Below are positions 16,089-24,174 of a stretch of 64,000 nt of DNA, in pieces (position 1 is the stretch's first letter; every line of letters starts with the position of its first letter). The notes below the pieces were generated by a model. That model was not told where the DNA came from. It ran no database searches and saw nothing but the letters and a program-made list of their open reading frames with translations. Source of the DNA: Streptosporangiaceae bacterium (GTDB lineage Bacteria; Actinomycetota; Actinomycetes; Streptosporangiales; Streptosporangiaceae); the NCBI GenBank assembly GCA_025964695.1, contig JAOPYK010000051.1, forward strand, positions 27,416 to 91,415, read 5' to 3'. Both the position numbers and the translations under genes were made by a program.

Positions 16089-17438
16089 GTGGGCCTGTGG
16101 CACAAAGGGTCCGTACGGATTCGTATGACACTGCTGGCCAGTGTCGCGATCGGGTTGTTGTGCACGGGCTTTTCCGGTCTCGTCCTGATCGAACTGCACT
16201 GGTACAGGATGAGCAAGCAGGCCGACCAGGAGCTGCTGGCGGACCTGCGGGTGGCGGACCTCATCGCGCGGGGCGCGCTTCCCCACCTGATCCCCGATGG
16301 GACGATCACTGCCATCCAGGTGGTGGACCTCAAGGGCCAGATCGTGGCGACGGACGAGCAGATGATCGGCAAACCGCGGGTCGCCGACTTCGTCCCCTCG
16401 GCGGAGGCCACACCGGCGGATCGGGTGATCTGCTCGGCACCGGGCTTCCCGGACTTATGTGTGACGGTCGTGGCCGTGCGGATCTCCGGGCTCGGGAACG
16501 AATGGATCGTCTACGACGCCGACCCCGTGATCCCTTGGTATGTCAGCCGGTCGTTGCTGGCCGCACTCGTGGGCGGATCAGCGTTACTGATCGCGGCCGC
16601 GGCGGCCGGCACCCACCGTACGGTCGGCAGGGCCCTGGCTCCCGTTGAGGACGTCGTCCACGAATTAGGGGAGATCACGGCCACCGACCTGGGCCGCCGG
16701 GTCCCCGTACCCGATCGCAACGACGAAATCCGGCAGCTGTCCGACGCCGTCAACCAGACCCTGGACCGGCTGCAAGGTGCTGTCGGGCAGCAGCAGCGCT
16801 TCGCCTCCGACGCCTCACATGACCTGCGCAGCCCGATCACCGCCATGCGGCTCCAGATAGACGAGGCCCAGCTCCACCCGGACGAGACCGACTGGCCCAA
16901 GACCGCCAACGCCCTGGAAGGCAGCCTCGACCGGCTCGAAGCGATCGTCACCGACCTGCTCGCACTCGCGCGTCTCGACTCGGGCACTGAACGCGCCACG
17001 GAGTCCGTGGATCTGGGCGAGCTGGTAGCTGCCGAGCTCGGAGACCGCAACGGCCGGGTGAGGGTCATCACGAACGTCGAACCGGCGGTGGTGGTCACCG
17101 GCGACCGGCTGCAGCTGATCCGGCTGGTCACCAACCTGGTGGACAACGCCGACCGGCACGCCACCTCCATGGTCATGGTCTCGGTCCGCCACCACGGTGA
17201 CCAGGCCGTGCTGGAGGTGAGCGACGACGGCCCCGGCATACCACCCCACCAACGAGAGGTGGTCTTCGAACGCTTCGCCCGGCTCGACACCGCACGCGAC
17301 AAGGACACCGGCGGCACCGGACTCGGCCTGCCGATCGCCAAAGAGATCGCCGAACAGCACGGCGGGATGCTGGCCATCGAGGACTCCGAGCAAGGCGCCC
17401 GCTTCGTCTTGAGGGTCCCGCTCCGCTGTCCGGCATAG
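16089..17438 (+). CDS. Sensor histidine kinase (orphan)
   Basis: A 449-aa membrane kinase. The first helix is at about 10-34, an extracellular sensor region at about 35-150, a second helix at about 152-178, then HAMP (about 180-235), HisKA with His244 in ASDASHDLRSPIT, and HATPase_c with NLVDNADRHA, DDGPGIP and GGTGLGLPIAKEIAEQHGG. All catalytic boxes are intact. The sensor loop has two Cys (VICSAPGFPDLCV) that may form a disulfide. No response regulator is adjacent: upstream is the divergent secreted protein and downstream only a TetR remnant, so its partner is elsewhere. Confidence 0.92.
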   Translation: MGLWHKGSVRIRMTLLASVAIGLLCTGFSGLVLIELHWYRMSKQADQELLADLRVADLIARGALPHLIPDGTITAIQVVDLKGQIVATDEQMIGKPRVADFVPSAEATPADRVICSAPGFPDLCVTVVAVRISGLGNEWIVYDADPVIPWYVSRSLLAALVGGSALLIAAAAAGTHRTVGRALAPVEDVVHELGEITATDLGRRVPVPDRNDEIRQLSDAVNQTLDRLQGAVGQQQRFASDASHDLRSPITAMRLQIDEAQLHPDETDWPKTANALEGSLDRLEAIVTDLLALARLDSGTERATESVDLGELVAAELGDRNGRVRVITNVEPAVVVTGDRLQLIRLVTNLVDNADRHATSMVMVSVRHHGDQAVLEVSDDGPGIPPHQREVVFERFARLDTARDKDTGGTGLGLPIAKEIAEQHGGMLAIEDSEQGARFVLRVPLRCPA

Positions 17439-17473
17439 TCGGCCGGCGATGCCGGCCGGCTATCTCGCGGCTG

Positions 17474-17887
17474 CTCAGTCCTGCGGCGGCGAGCTCTACC
17501 GATCTGCCCCGCCCCGGAACCGCCACGGTCGAGCAGAACCTGCTGGCCTACGCGCACGCCGCGCTGGAGACGCATCTGGACGGCCTGCCCATCGTGGCGG
17601 GACTGCTCACCGATGCCCAGCTGCTCCGCCGGTTCATCGACGAACTGCACCGCAACCCGCACGGCCCGCAGCTCTACCAGCAGCGCATCATCGAGTACCT
17701 GGCCGGTGAACAACGTCTCGGGCGGCTACCGGCCGTCGACCTGGAGGCGGCCACCACGCTCTTCACCGGTGGCACCCTGATGCTGGCGATGACCAGCCTC
17801 ATGGGAGTCGAGACCGGACACGACCTCTTCCAGCAACTCCCCGGTATCGTCGACACCCTTTGGGACGGCCTCAAGCCCAGGTCCTGA
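17474..17887 (+). pseudogene. TetR-family regulator, C-terminal remnant
   Basis: A frame without a proper start reads DLPRPGTATVEQNLLAYAHAAL and continues to GTLMLAMTSLMG. This is the ligand-binding C-terminal half of a TetR regulator, about 135 residues. The N-terminal HTH is missing: upstream is the histidine kinase stop. A short product from the GTG at 17594 could be made, but without DNA-binding it cannot act as a regulator. Confidence 0.65.
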
Positions 17888-17956
17888 GACCCGTCGTACA
17901 GCCATGGGCCGCCGCTGCCTCGTCTCGCTCGTCGTCCTCGCGCATCGTCGAGGTGT

Positions 17957-18002
17957 ACGTCGAAGACCCCGTCAGGAAGCTTCCTGACGGGGTCTTCGAC
18001 GT
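17957..18002. repeat. 46-bp perfect palindrome, probable bidirectional terminator
   Basis: The sequence reads identically on both strands from ACGTCGAAGACCCCGTC to its complement, with the HindIII hexamer AAGCTT at the centre and no loop bases. Partial pairing continues outward (GGTGTAC / GTACC). It lies 70 bp after the TetR remnant. Such length and perfection exceed an ordinary terminator. Confidence 0.7.
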
Positions 18003-18342
18003 TGCGTACCGGTGTGTGGGTCGCCTCTCGGCGAAAGGCACAACGCGGCTCCAGCCGAACGGTAATCCGCGGAGGCAATAGGTGAGGCCCGGGGACACCA
18101 GGCACACCGGCACGATCTATGTAACCATCCGCTGCCGCCCCTTGTTCCCAAGCGCCGGGCTCTCCTTCTTCCGAGTTCTGCGGCCCGGCCCGGACCCGAG
18201 CTCGCATCTCCCAGGACCCTGACACAGGCAGCTGAATACGGATGTATGTCAAAGCTCGGGGCCGAGCCGGCGTCCCGGACCACCTGATCACCGGGTGACC
18301 TCGGCATGAATCCCCCCGGCGCTGAGGGCTTCGCCAAGGAAG

Positions 18343-18389
18343 TTGCTTAGGGCAATCAAGTGCGCTATAAATATAATTGCTTAGGGCAA
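18343..18389. promoter_or_regulatory. Twin MarR-type operators around the efflux gene promoter
   Basis: Two identical 13-mers TTGCTTAGGGCAA occupy 18343-18355 and 18377-18389, 34 bp apart (about three helical turns). TTGC-N5-GCAA is a typical MarR-family dyad. Between them lies the AT-rich TATAAATATAA, a likely -10 region. The MarR gene at 21977 ends the same transcription unit. From 18003 to 18342 no gene is seen. Confidence 0.65.
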
Positions 18390-18525
18390 CCAAATGATCG
18401 TGGTGCCACCCCTCGATGACTTGCCCGACGAGGAGCTCTCCGGTCTCCTCGTCCGGCTCAGCATGAGCTTCTGCTGCACGGCGCGCGAGCAAGTCACCCC
18501 CGGACTTCGGAGCAAAAGGAGTTTC

Positions 18526-21009
18526 ATGGCAACCGCAGCATCGGCCGATGTGTGGGCGGCGGCACCTGATGCGGCCGCCCCGATGTCCCATCGGCAGATC
18601 ATGGAAGCGCTGTCCGGGCTGCTGCTCGGCTTGTTCGTTGCGATCCTGTCATCGACCGTCGTGGCGAACGCACTGCCAACGATCATCGCCGATCTGCACG
18701 CGAGCCAGACCACCTATACATGGGTGATCACAGCGACCCTGCTGGCGACGACGGTCTCCACCCCGATCTGGGGCAAGCTCGCGGACCTGACGAGCAAGAA
18801 GATCCTGGTCCAGCTGGGCCTGGTCGTCTTCGTGGCCGGTTCTGCGTTCGCGGGCCTGGCACAGAACCCGGCAATGCTGATCACAGCCCGCGTCATACAG
18901 GGCATCGGTGCCGGCGGCCTGACCGCCCTGGCGCAGGTGATCATGGCCGTGATGATCTCGCCACGTGAGCGCGGCCGTTACTCCGGCTATCTGGGCGCGG
19001 TCTTCGCGCTGGCCACCATCGGTGGTCCGCTGATCGGCGGCGTCATCGTCGACACGTCGTGGCTCGGCTGGCGCTGGTGCTTCTACGTCGGCGTGCCCTT
19101 CGCCGTGATCGCCCTGCTCGTCCTGCAGAAGACCCTTCATCTGCCGGTGTACAAGCGCAGGGTGAAGGTCGACTGGGGTGGCGCCGCACTGATCACCATC
19201 ACGGCCTCCCTGCTGCTGGTGTGGGTGTCGTTCGCCGGTGACAAGTACGACTGGCTGTCGTGGCAGACCGGCGCCATGGTCGGCGGCACGGTGGTCCTGG
19301 CGCTGTGCTTCGTGTTCGTCGAGACCCGGGTCAGCGAGCCGATCGTGCCGCTGCACCTGTTCCGCAACCGGACGTTGACCCTGGCCGTGGTGGCCAGCCT
19401 GCTCGTCGGCGTCGCGATGTTCGGCGCCACGACGTTCCTCAGCCAGTACTTCCAGCTGGCTCGCGGCGAGACACCGACGGCGGCGGGTGTGATGACCCTG
19501 CCGATGATCGCGGGCCTGGCGCTGGCGTCCACTCTCGCCGGGCGGATCATCACCGCGACCGGACGCTGGAAGATGATCCTGGTGCTCGGCGGTGGGCTGC
19601 TCACCGTGGGCTACAACCTCATGAGTCTGCTGCGCTACGACACCGCCTACTGGCAGATCGCGATTTACATGTTCTGCATCGGGGCGGGCCTGGGCATGAC
19701 CATGCAGAACCTGGTGCTGTCGGTGCAGAACCAGGTACGGCCGCAGGAGCTGGGGACGGCCAGCTCGGTCGTCGCCTTCTTCCGTACGCTCGGCGGCGCG
19801 ATCGGCGTCTCGGCGCTCGGCGCCGCCCTGTCCAACCGGGTCGCCCATTACACGTCCGCCGGCCTCGCGCAACTGGGGATCCATGGCACCGGCAGCGGCG
19901 GCTCGATCCCGAAGCTCTCCGCGCTTCCCGCCCCGGTCCGCGCGGTCGTCCAGGAGGCATTCGGCCACGGCATCGGGAACGTGTTCCTGTACGCCGGGCC
20001 GTGTGCCCTGTTCGCCCTGTTCGCGATCCTGCTCATCAAGGAGGTACCGCTGCGTACCTCGAACCTCGGGCAGTCGCAGGCCGACGCGGTGCCGCCCGCA
20101 CCCGTGGGGCACACCTCGCTGGGCGGCCGTCACGCCCACCGCCAGGAGCGCGAGCTGGTCTCCGTCGGCGCCGACACCCAGATCCTGCCGAACGGCCAGG
20201 TCACCGCGTCGCTGCCGGTGTACGCCTCCGCGGGAACCGGGGAGCCTCACGACGGCGGCGTGATCCGCGGCTTCGTGCGCGGCGGGGACGGCATCGCTGT
20301 GACCCATGCCGCGCTCACGCTGATCGACGTGCGGGGGCATCAGGTCGGCCGCGCGGCCACGGACGCCGGCGGACGATACGAACTACCGACCCCCGGCAGG
20401 GGCACCTACGTGTTGATCGTCGCGGCGGATGACCACGACCCGCAGGCCGCGACGCTCGTGGCCGGTGACCAGCCGGTCGACTTCGACCTGGTACTCATCG
20501 GCTCCAGCGGCCTGTCCGTCACCGTGCGCGGCATGAACGGCACACCCGTCGGGGGCGCGATGGTCGTCCTGACGGACGTACGGGGTGAGGTCGTCGCCGC
20601 CGGCACGACCGATGCCGCCGGCGGCTTCGCCTTCACGGCGGTGACCGCGGGGAGCTACACGCTCGCGGTCAGCGCGGCCGCGCACCGTCCGGCCGCGATA
20701 CCCGTCGAGGCCGGCAACGGGCAGAGCCGCCACGAGATCGAGCTGCTGCCCGGCGTCCGGGTGCACGGAACGGTCCGGGCCGAGGGACGGGGCCCGGTCG
20801 CCGACGCCCGCGTCACACTGCTCGACGCCGCCGGGAACGTAGTCGGCGTCGCGACCACCGGGCCCGACGGGGAGTACGCCTTCGCCGACCTCACCGGCGG
20901 TCAGTACACGGTCATGGCCAGCGGATACCCACCTGTGGCGAGCGGGGTCAACCTGTCCGGCCAGGGCGACGACGCGCACGACGTCTGGCTCGGCCATCCC
21001 GCCGAATGA
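18526..21009 (+). CDS. DHA2/EmrB-type MFS efflux transporter with C-terminal carboxypeptidase-regulatory-like repeats
   Basis: About 827 aa. Residues 1-510 are a 14-helix drug-H+ antiporter of the EmrB/QacA type: LSSTVVANALPTI, a loop GKLADLTSKK, ARVIQGIGAGGLTALAQ and GPLIGGVIVD. After a His/Pro-rich linker come three beta-sandwich repeats of the CarboxypepD_reg kind (about 580-655, 660-735, 740-827), each ending like TDAGGRYELP, TDAAGGFAFT, TGPDGEYAFA. Ordinary EmrB proteins end near 500 aa. The ATG at 18526 is chosen for AAAAGGAG upstream; the frame extends in-phase to 18394. It heads an operon with YceI and MarR genes and is likely MarR-repressed. Confidence 0.88.
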   Translation: MATAASADVWAAAPDAAAPMSHRQIMEALSGLLLGLFVAILSSTVVANALPTIIADLHASQTTYTWVITATLLATTVSTPIWGKLADLTSKKILVQLGLVVFVAGSAFAGLAQNPAMLITARVIQGIGAGGLTALAQVIMAVMISPRERGRYSGYLGAVFALATIGGPLIGGVIVDTSWLGWRWCFYVGVPFAVIALLVLQKTLHLPVYKRRVKVDWGGAALITITASLLLVWVSFAGDKYDWLSWQTGAMVGGTVVLALCFVFVETRVSEPIVPLHLFRNRTLTLAVVASLLVGVAMFGATTFLSQYFQLARGETPTAAGVMTLPMIAGLALASTLAGRIITATGRWKMILVLGGGLLTVGYNLMSLLRYDTAYWQIAIYMFCIGAGLGMTMQNLVLSVQNQVRPQELGTASSVVAFFRTLGGAIGVSALGAALSNRVAHYTSAGLAQLGIHGTGSGGSIPKLSALPAPVRAVVQEAFGHGIGNVFLYAGPCALFALFAILLIKEVPLRTSNLGQSQADAVPPAPVGHTSLGGRHAHRQERELVSVGADTQILPNGQVTASLPVYASAGTGEPHDGGVIRGFVRGGDGIAVTHAALTLIDVRGHQVGRAATDAGGRYELPTPGRGTYVLIVAADDHDPQAATLVAGDQPVDFDLVLIGSSGLSVTVRGMNGTPVGGAMVVLTDVRGEVVAAGTTDAAGGFAFTAVTAGSYTLAVSAAAHRPAAIPVEAGNGQSRHEIELLPGVRVHGTVRAEGRGPVADARVTLLDAAGNVVGVATTGPDGEYAFADLTGGQYTVMASGYPPVASGVNLSGQGDDAHDVWLGHPAE

Positions 21010-21082
21010 CCTGAATCCGCCGGCCCGCGCCCGCGAACAGGCCGTCCCGGCGGGCGGATCACACGTGACGACAAGGAGCACC

Positions 21083-21943
21083 ATGCACACCAGCCCGCAC
21101 CTCTCCAGGGGAACACCGAACGAGCAGCGCGGACTGCACGCCCGGGTGCGCACCAGGGACGGCTGGGCCGTGCAGCACGCGGTCGCCACCGTGACCGACA
21201 CCTCCGGCCGTCAGGCCGCCCGCGCCGAGGCGGACGCCGACGGCACGGTCGTGACCGAAGCGCTGGAACCCGGCGTCTACACCGTCGTCGTGACCGCGAT
21301 CGGTTACGCGCCCGCCGCCTCGACCGCGATCGCCACCAGCTCCGGCAGCGCCGAGCTCGGCACGATCGTGCTCACCCGGGCGGGCAGCGTGGAGCTGCCA
21401 CCGCCCGGCGTGTGGACCATCGACCCGGCGCATTCGACGATCGCCGTGACCACGCAGTACCTCGGGCTGACCGCTGTGCACGGGCGGTTCGGCGATTTCG
21501 GCGGCAGGATCGACATCGCCGCGGCCGTCGAGGCGTCCACCGTCACCGCCGACATCACGGCGGCGTCGATCGAGACCGGCAACGGCATGCGCGACGACCA
21601 CCTGCGCTCCCCCGACTTCCTCGACATCGAGCGCCACCCGACGATCACGTACCGCGGCACAGGGCTGTCCGCCGCCGGCCCCGACCGGTGGATCGTGCAC
21701 GGCACGCTGACCCTCTGCGGCATCAGCCGGCCGGTCGATCTCGCCCTGAGCTACCTGGGCACCGGCCCCGACCCGTGGGGCGGCGTGCGCGCCGCGTTCC
21801 GCGCGGTCACCGAGCTGCGCCGCGCGGACTTCGCGATCACCTTCAACCAGGTCCTGGAAGCGGGGATCTCCATGATCGGCGCCACCCTCAAGGTAGAACT
21901 GGACATCCAGGCCGTCCAGGGCGAATCCTTTCCGTCAGCCTGA
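21083..21943 (+). CDS. YceI-family protein with N-terminal beta-sandwich domain
   Basis: About 286 aa. Residues 15-100 form another carboxypeptidase-regulatory-like domain, resembling the tail of the upstream transporter (TRDGWAVQHAVATVTD, ALEPGVYTVVVTAIGYAP). Residues 105-286 are a YceI lipocalin-like domain (WTIDPAHSTIAVTTQYL, GRFGDFGG, HLRSPDFLDIERHPTI) that binds isoprenoid or other lipids in this fold family. The ATG at 21083 follows AAGGAG. No signal peptide is visible, so it may stay inside. The shared accessory domain suggests that transporter and YceI protein work on the same substrate. Confidence 0.88.
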   Translation: MHTSPHLSRGTPNEQRGLHARVRTRDGWAVQHAVATVTDTSGRQAARAEADADGTVVTEALEPGVYTVVVTAIGYAPAASTAIATSSGSAELGTIVLTRAGSVELPPPGVWTIDPAHSTIAVTTQYLGLTAVHGRFGDFGGRIDIAAAVEASTVTADITAASIETGNGMRDDHLRSPDFLDIERHPTITYRGTGLSAAGPDRWIVHGTLTLCGISRPVDLALSYLGTGPDPWGGVRAAFRAVTELRRADFAITFNQVLEAGISMIGATLKVELDIQAVQGESFPSA

Positions 21944-21976
21944 TCGTCGCCGGAGATCGGGCGGGTAAGAGGAGCG

Positions 21977-22453
21977 ATGATGGAAGCACCAGCGACAGCG
22001 ACCGAGGGCGACTACGAGGCGGTCGAGCACGAACTCGGGGTCCTCCTGCGCCGCGCGCGGGCACTGTCCGCTGAGATGGCCCGCGAGGTGCACCCGGAGC
22101 TGGAGTTCGCGGCGTACGGGCTGCTCGTCGGCATGCACGACTGCGTTCGCTCGCGACCCAGTGATCTGGCCGATTACCTGGGCGTCGGCAAGGCCACCAT
22201 CAGCCGGCAGATGAAGGTGCTGGAGCAGCTGGGCCTGATCGAACGCCAGCCCGACCCCGATGACGGCCGCGCCCACCTCCTGGTCCTCACCGAGGAGGGC
22301 CGTCGGCGGCTGGACGTCGCCCGTACCGCCCGCCAGAAACGCTTCCACGCGATGCTCGACACCTGGCCGGCGGAGGACGTACGGGTGCTGGCCGGAATGC
22401 TGGCCCGCTTCAACGAACTCGCCGAGCGGGTGAGTAAGGCCAACCGCGGCTGA
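21977..22453 (+). CDS. MarR-family transcriptional regulator
   Basis: A 158-aa winged-helix regulator (LADYLGVGKATISRQMKVLEQLGLIERQPDPDDGR is the HTH and wing region, shown by its parts LGVGKATISRQMKVLEQLG and RQPDPDDGR). It is 33 bp behind yceI with GAGG upstream. It probably binds the TTGCTTAGGGCAA pair at 18343-18389 and lifts repression of the efflux gene when a small aromatic or lipid-like ligand binds. The ligand is unknown. Confidence 0.9.
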   Translation: MMEAPATATEGDYEAVEHELGVLLRRARALSAEMAREVHPELEFAAYGLLVGMHDCVRSRPSDLADYLGVGKATISRQMKVLEQLGLIERQPDPDDGRAHLLVLTEEGRRRLDVARTARQKRFHAMLDTWPAEDVRVLAGMLARFNELAERVSKANRG

Positions 22454-22509
22454 ACGCGCGCTCGGCGGTGCAGCAGGCGATCCGTCTTCAGCAGGATGTC
22501 AGGGCGCGG

Positions 22510-23451
22510 TCACATGCCGGCTCTCCGCTGGGGATCGGTGATCCCGCCCGGGCAGGCGAGTGCGGCGATGTCCCATCCGGCGCGGCGCGCACCGGCCTGG
22601 TAGGCGCTGTCGTAGAAGTCCAGTACGGCGGCGTGCGGGTCGGCCTCGGCCCGTGCGCCGTCGTAGGGAAGCACGGCCAGATGGCTGCCTCGCTGAGCGA
22701 TCCACCGGGCCGCGCCTGGTACCAGGGGCTCGCTGTCCAGTCCCTCCGGCTCGGGAGCCGTATAGGAGTAGAAAGCGGGCTCGGGGAAGGCGTCGTCCCC
22801 GAACCAGAAACCGAAGCTGATCACCTCACGGGAGTAGGCCTCGCGGGTCACCGGGTCGACCTCGGCCGGCTGGTCGATCACCCGGTCGGAGAACCGGGTG
22901 CAGGCGATGTCAAAGGTGTGCCAGAAATGATGGACCGGGCTGATCTTGCCCGAAAAGCCCGAGGCGAACTCCTCCAGCACCAGGCCCACCTGGCTGAGAA
23001 CCTGCCAGTAGCGGGTGACCATGGCGGGGTCGTAGACCGCGTGCTCGGTGTCGTCGGCGAACGGCCGGCCGGAGTCGGGCAGGTCGAACGGCCGGGGGAT
23101 GTTCATGTCCACCTGGATGCCCAGCGTCTCCAGGGCCCGCATCGCCGCACGGTAGAAGGACGCCACCGACTGCCCGTACAGCGGAAACGACAGGTCCCTG
23201 CCGTCGACCACGGTGACGACCAGCCGATGGCCGACGAAGTCGAAGTCGATCGTGAAGATCGGGTTACCGTCCGTCTGTCCCATCGGCCGTGTGGTGAGCC
23301 CTCGCCCGGTGAGATGGAACGGCACGTTCCACCAGTGGTTGCGACGGACCCCGGCCGCGAGCCTGATCTTGCCTATCACCTGGGCGAAACGGTGCAGCGT
23401 GGACTTGGTGTCCTGCCATTCGGCCAGCGGCACCGCGGGAAACAGCTCCAT
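22510..23451 (-). CDS. DUF5996 family protein
   Basis: A 313-aa soluble protein matching DUF5996 as I know it: LPAVPLAEWQDT-like start, KIRLAAGVRRNHWWNVPFHL, TIDFDFVGHRLVV, and a late VISFGFWFGDD and FYSYTAPEP. Function is unestablished. The conserved Trp/His/Asp residues suggest an enzymatic pocket but no class can be named. It stands alone, convergent with the MarR gene and divergent from the next small gene. Confidence 0.8.
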   Translation of the reverse strand: MELFPAVPLAEWQDTKSTLHRFAQVIGKIRLAAGVRRNHWWNVPFHLTGRGLTTRPMGQTDGNPIFTIDFDFVGHRLVVTVVDGRDLSFPLYGQSVASFYRAAMRALETLGIQVDMNIPRPFDLPDSGRPFADDTEHAVYDPAMVTRYWQVLSQVGLVLEEFASGFSGKISPVHHFWHTFDIACTRFSDRVIDQPAEVDPVTREAYSREVISFGFWFGDDAFPEPAFYSYTAPEPEGLDSEPLVPGAARWIAQRGSHLAVLPYDGARAEADPHAAVLDFYDSAYQAGARRAGWDIAALACPGGITDPQRRAGM

Positions 23452-23550
23452 GAGACATCAGTTCCCTCTCCTGTCACGTCCAAGACCACCGCCCGGCCGT
23501 CCGACGACAAAGACACGGCCCCATCCTGAACGACGGTGACACGGCCAGGT

Positions 23551-23646
23551 TCAGATGAGCTCCACGCCGATGACACAGGTGTCGTCGGCGGTATCGGCGT
23601 TGCTGTGCGTCAGCAGGTGGTGACCGGCGATGTCACCGACGCGTTG
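23551..23646 (-). pseudogene. Possible C-terminal tail of a SpoIIE/PP2C-type phosphatase
   Basis: A stop-bounded minus-strand frame of about 31 residues ends SNADTADDTCVIGVELI. This resembles the closing strand of SpoIIE-domain phosphatases (ADDTxxxxxx). No upstream part survives. The match is short and may be chance. Confidence 0.3.
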
Positions 23647-23760
23647 ACGCTACCTGAGAATCACAGCAGTGAACCGGTGGCGCCATCACCGGGCTCAGTC
23701 GGCGGGATCAGCCGAGGGGGCCGGTTGGTTGGACACCGGCCGGGCGGGCAGGACCAAGGC

Positions 23761-24147
23761 ATGGCGAGCCCCGCGGAAGACCGCAACAAGCTGGCCGAAC
23801 AGCGCCGCCTGCTCGCCCGCCGGCGCGCCGCGCAGGCCGGTGCGCGAGCTGTCCAGGCCGCCCGGCGGCGGACCGAGCTCGCCCAGGACGGCGCCGCCGA
23901 ACCGCCCGCGACCGCCGAGCGGGCAGAACAGGCCATCGAGCACGCCCGGCAGGCCGGCGAACGGGCCAAGGAAGCCCTCGGACTCGCCTCCGCCGGCTTT
24001 GCACTCGCCGCCACCGCCCATCGGCGCGTGGCCCAGACCTACGACAGACTCGCCGACGCCGGCGGTGCCGACACCCAGCGCCACCGCGACCGAGCCGAAG
24101 CGCACCGCCGGGCCGCGATCGCCGACCAGCGACTGGCCGACGGATAA
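23761..24147 (+). CDS. Small Ala/Arg-rich coiled-coil protein
   Basis: 128 aa, almost wholly helical by composition: long runs of Ala, Arg, Glu with heptad character (NKLAEQRRLLARRRAAQAG, AEQAIEHARQAGERAKEALG). No family recognised. The ATG at 23761 is preceded by AGGA and begins where codon use becomes regular; the upstream extension to 23536 lacks it. It may be a stress-type cytoplasmic protein. It is convergent with the CheR gene 27 bp away. Confidence 0.6.
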   Translation: MASPAEDRNKLAEQRRLLARRRAAQAGARAVQAARRRTELAQDGAAEPPATAERAEQAIEHARQAGERAKEALGLASAGFALAATAHRRVAQTYDRLADAGGADTQRHRDRAEAHRRAAIADQRLADG

Positions 24148-24174
24148 CGGCCGGTCAGCTGTACCTGACGGCGG

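Noticed and set aside
18394..18525. An alternative start giving 44 more residues for the MFS transporter
   Set aside because: No ribosome site before 18394, and the ATG at 18526 has AAAAGGAG. The upstream part also overlaps the operator-promoter leader.
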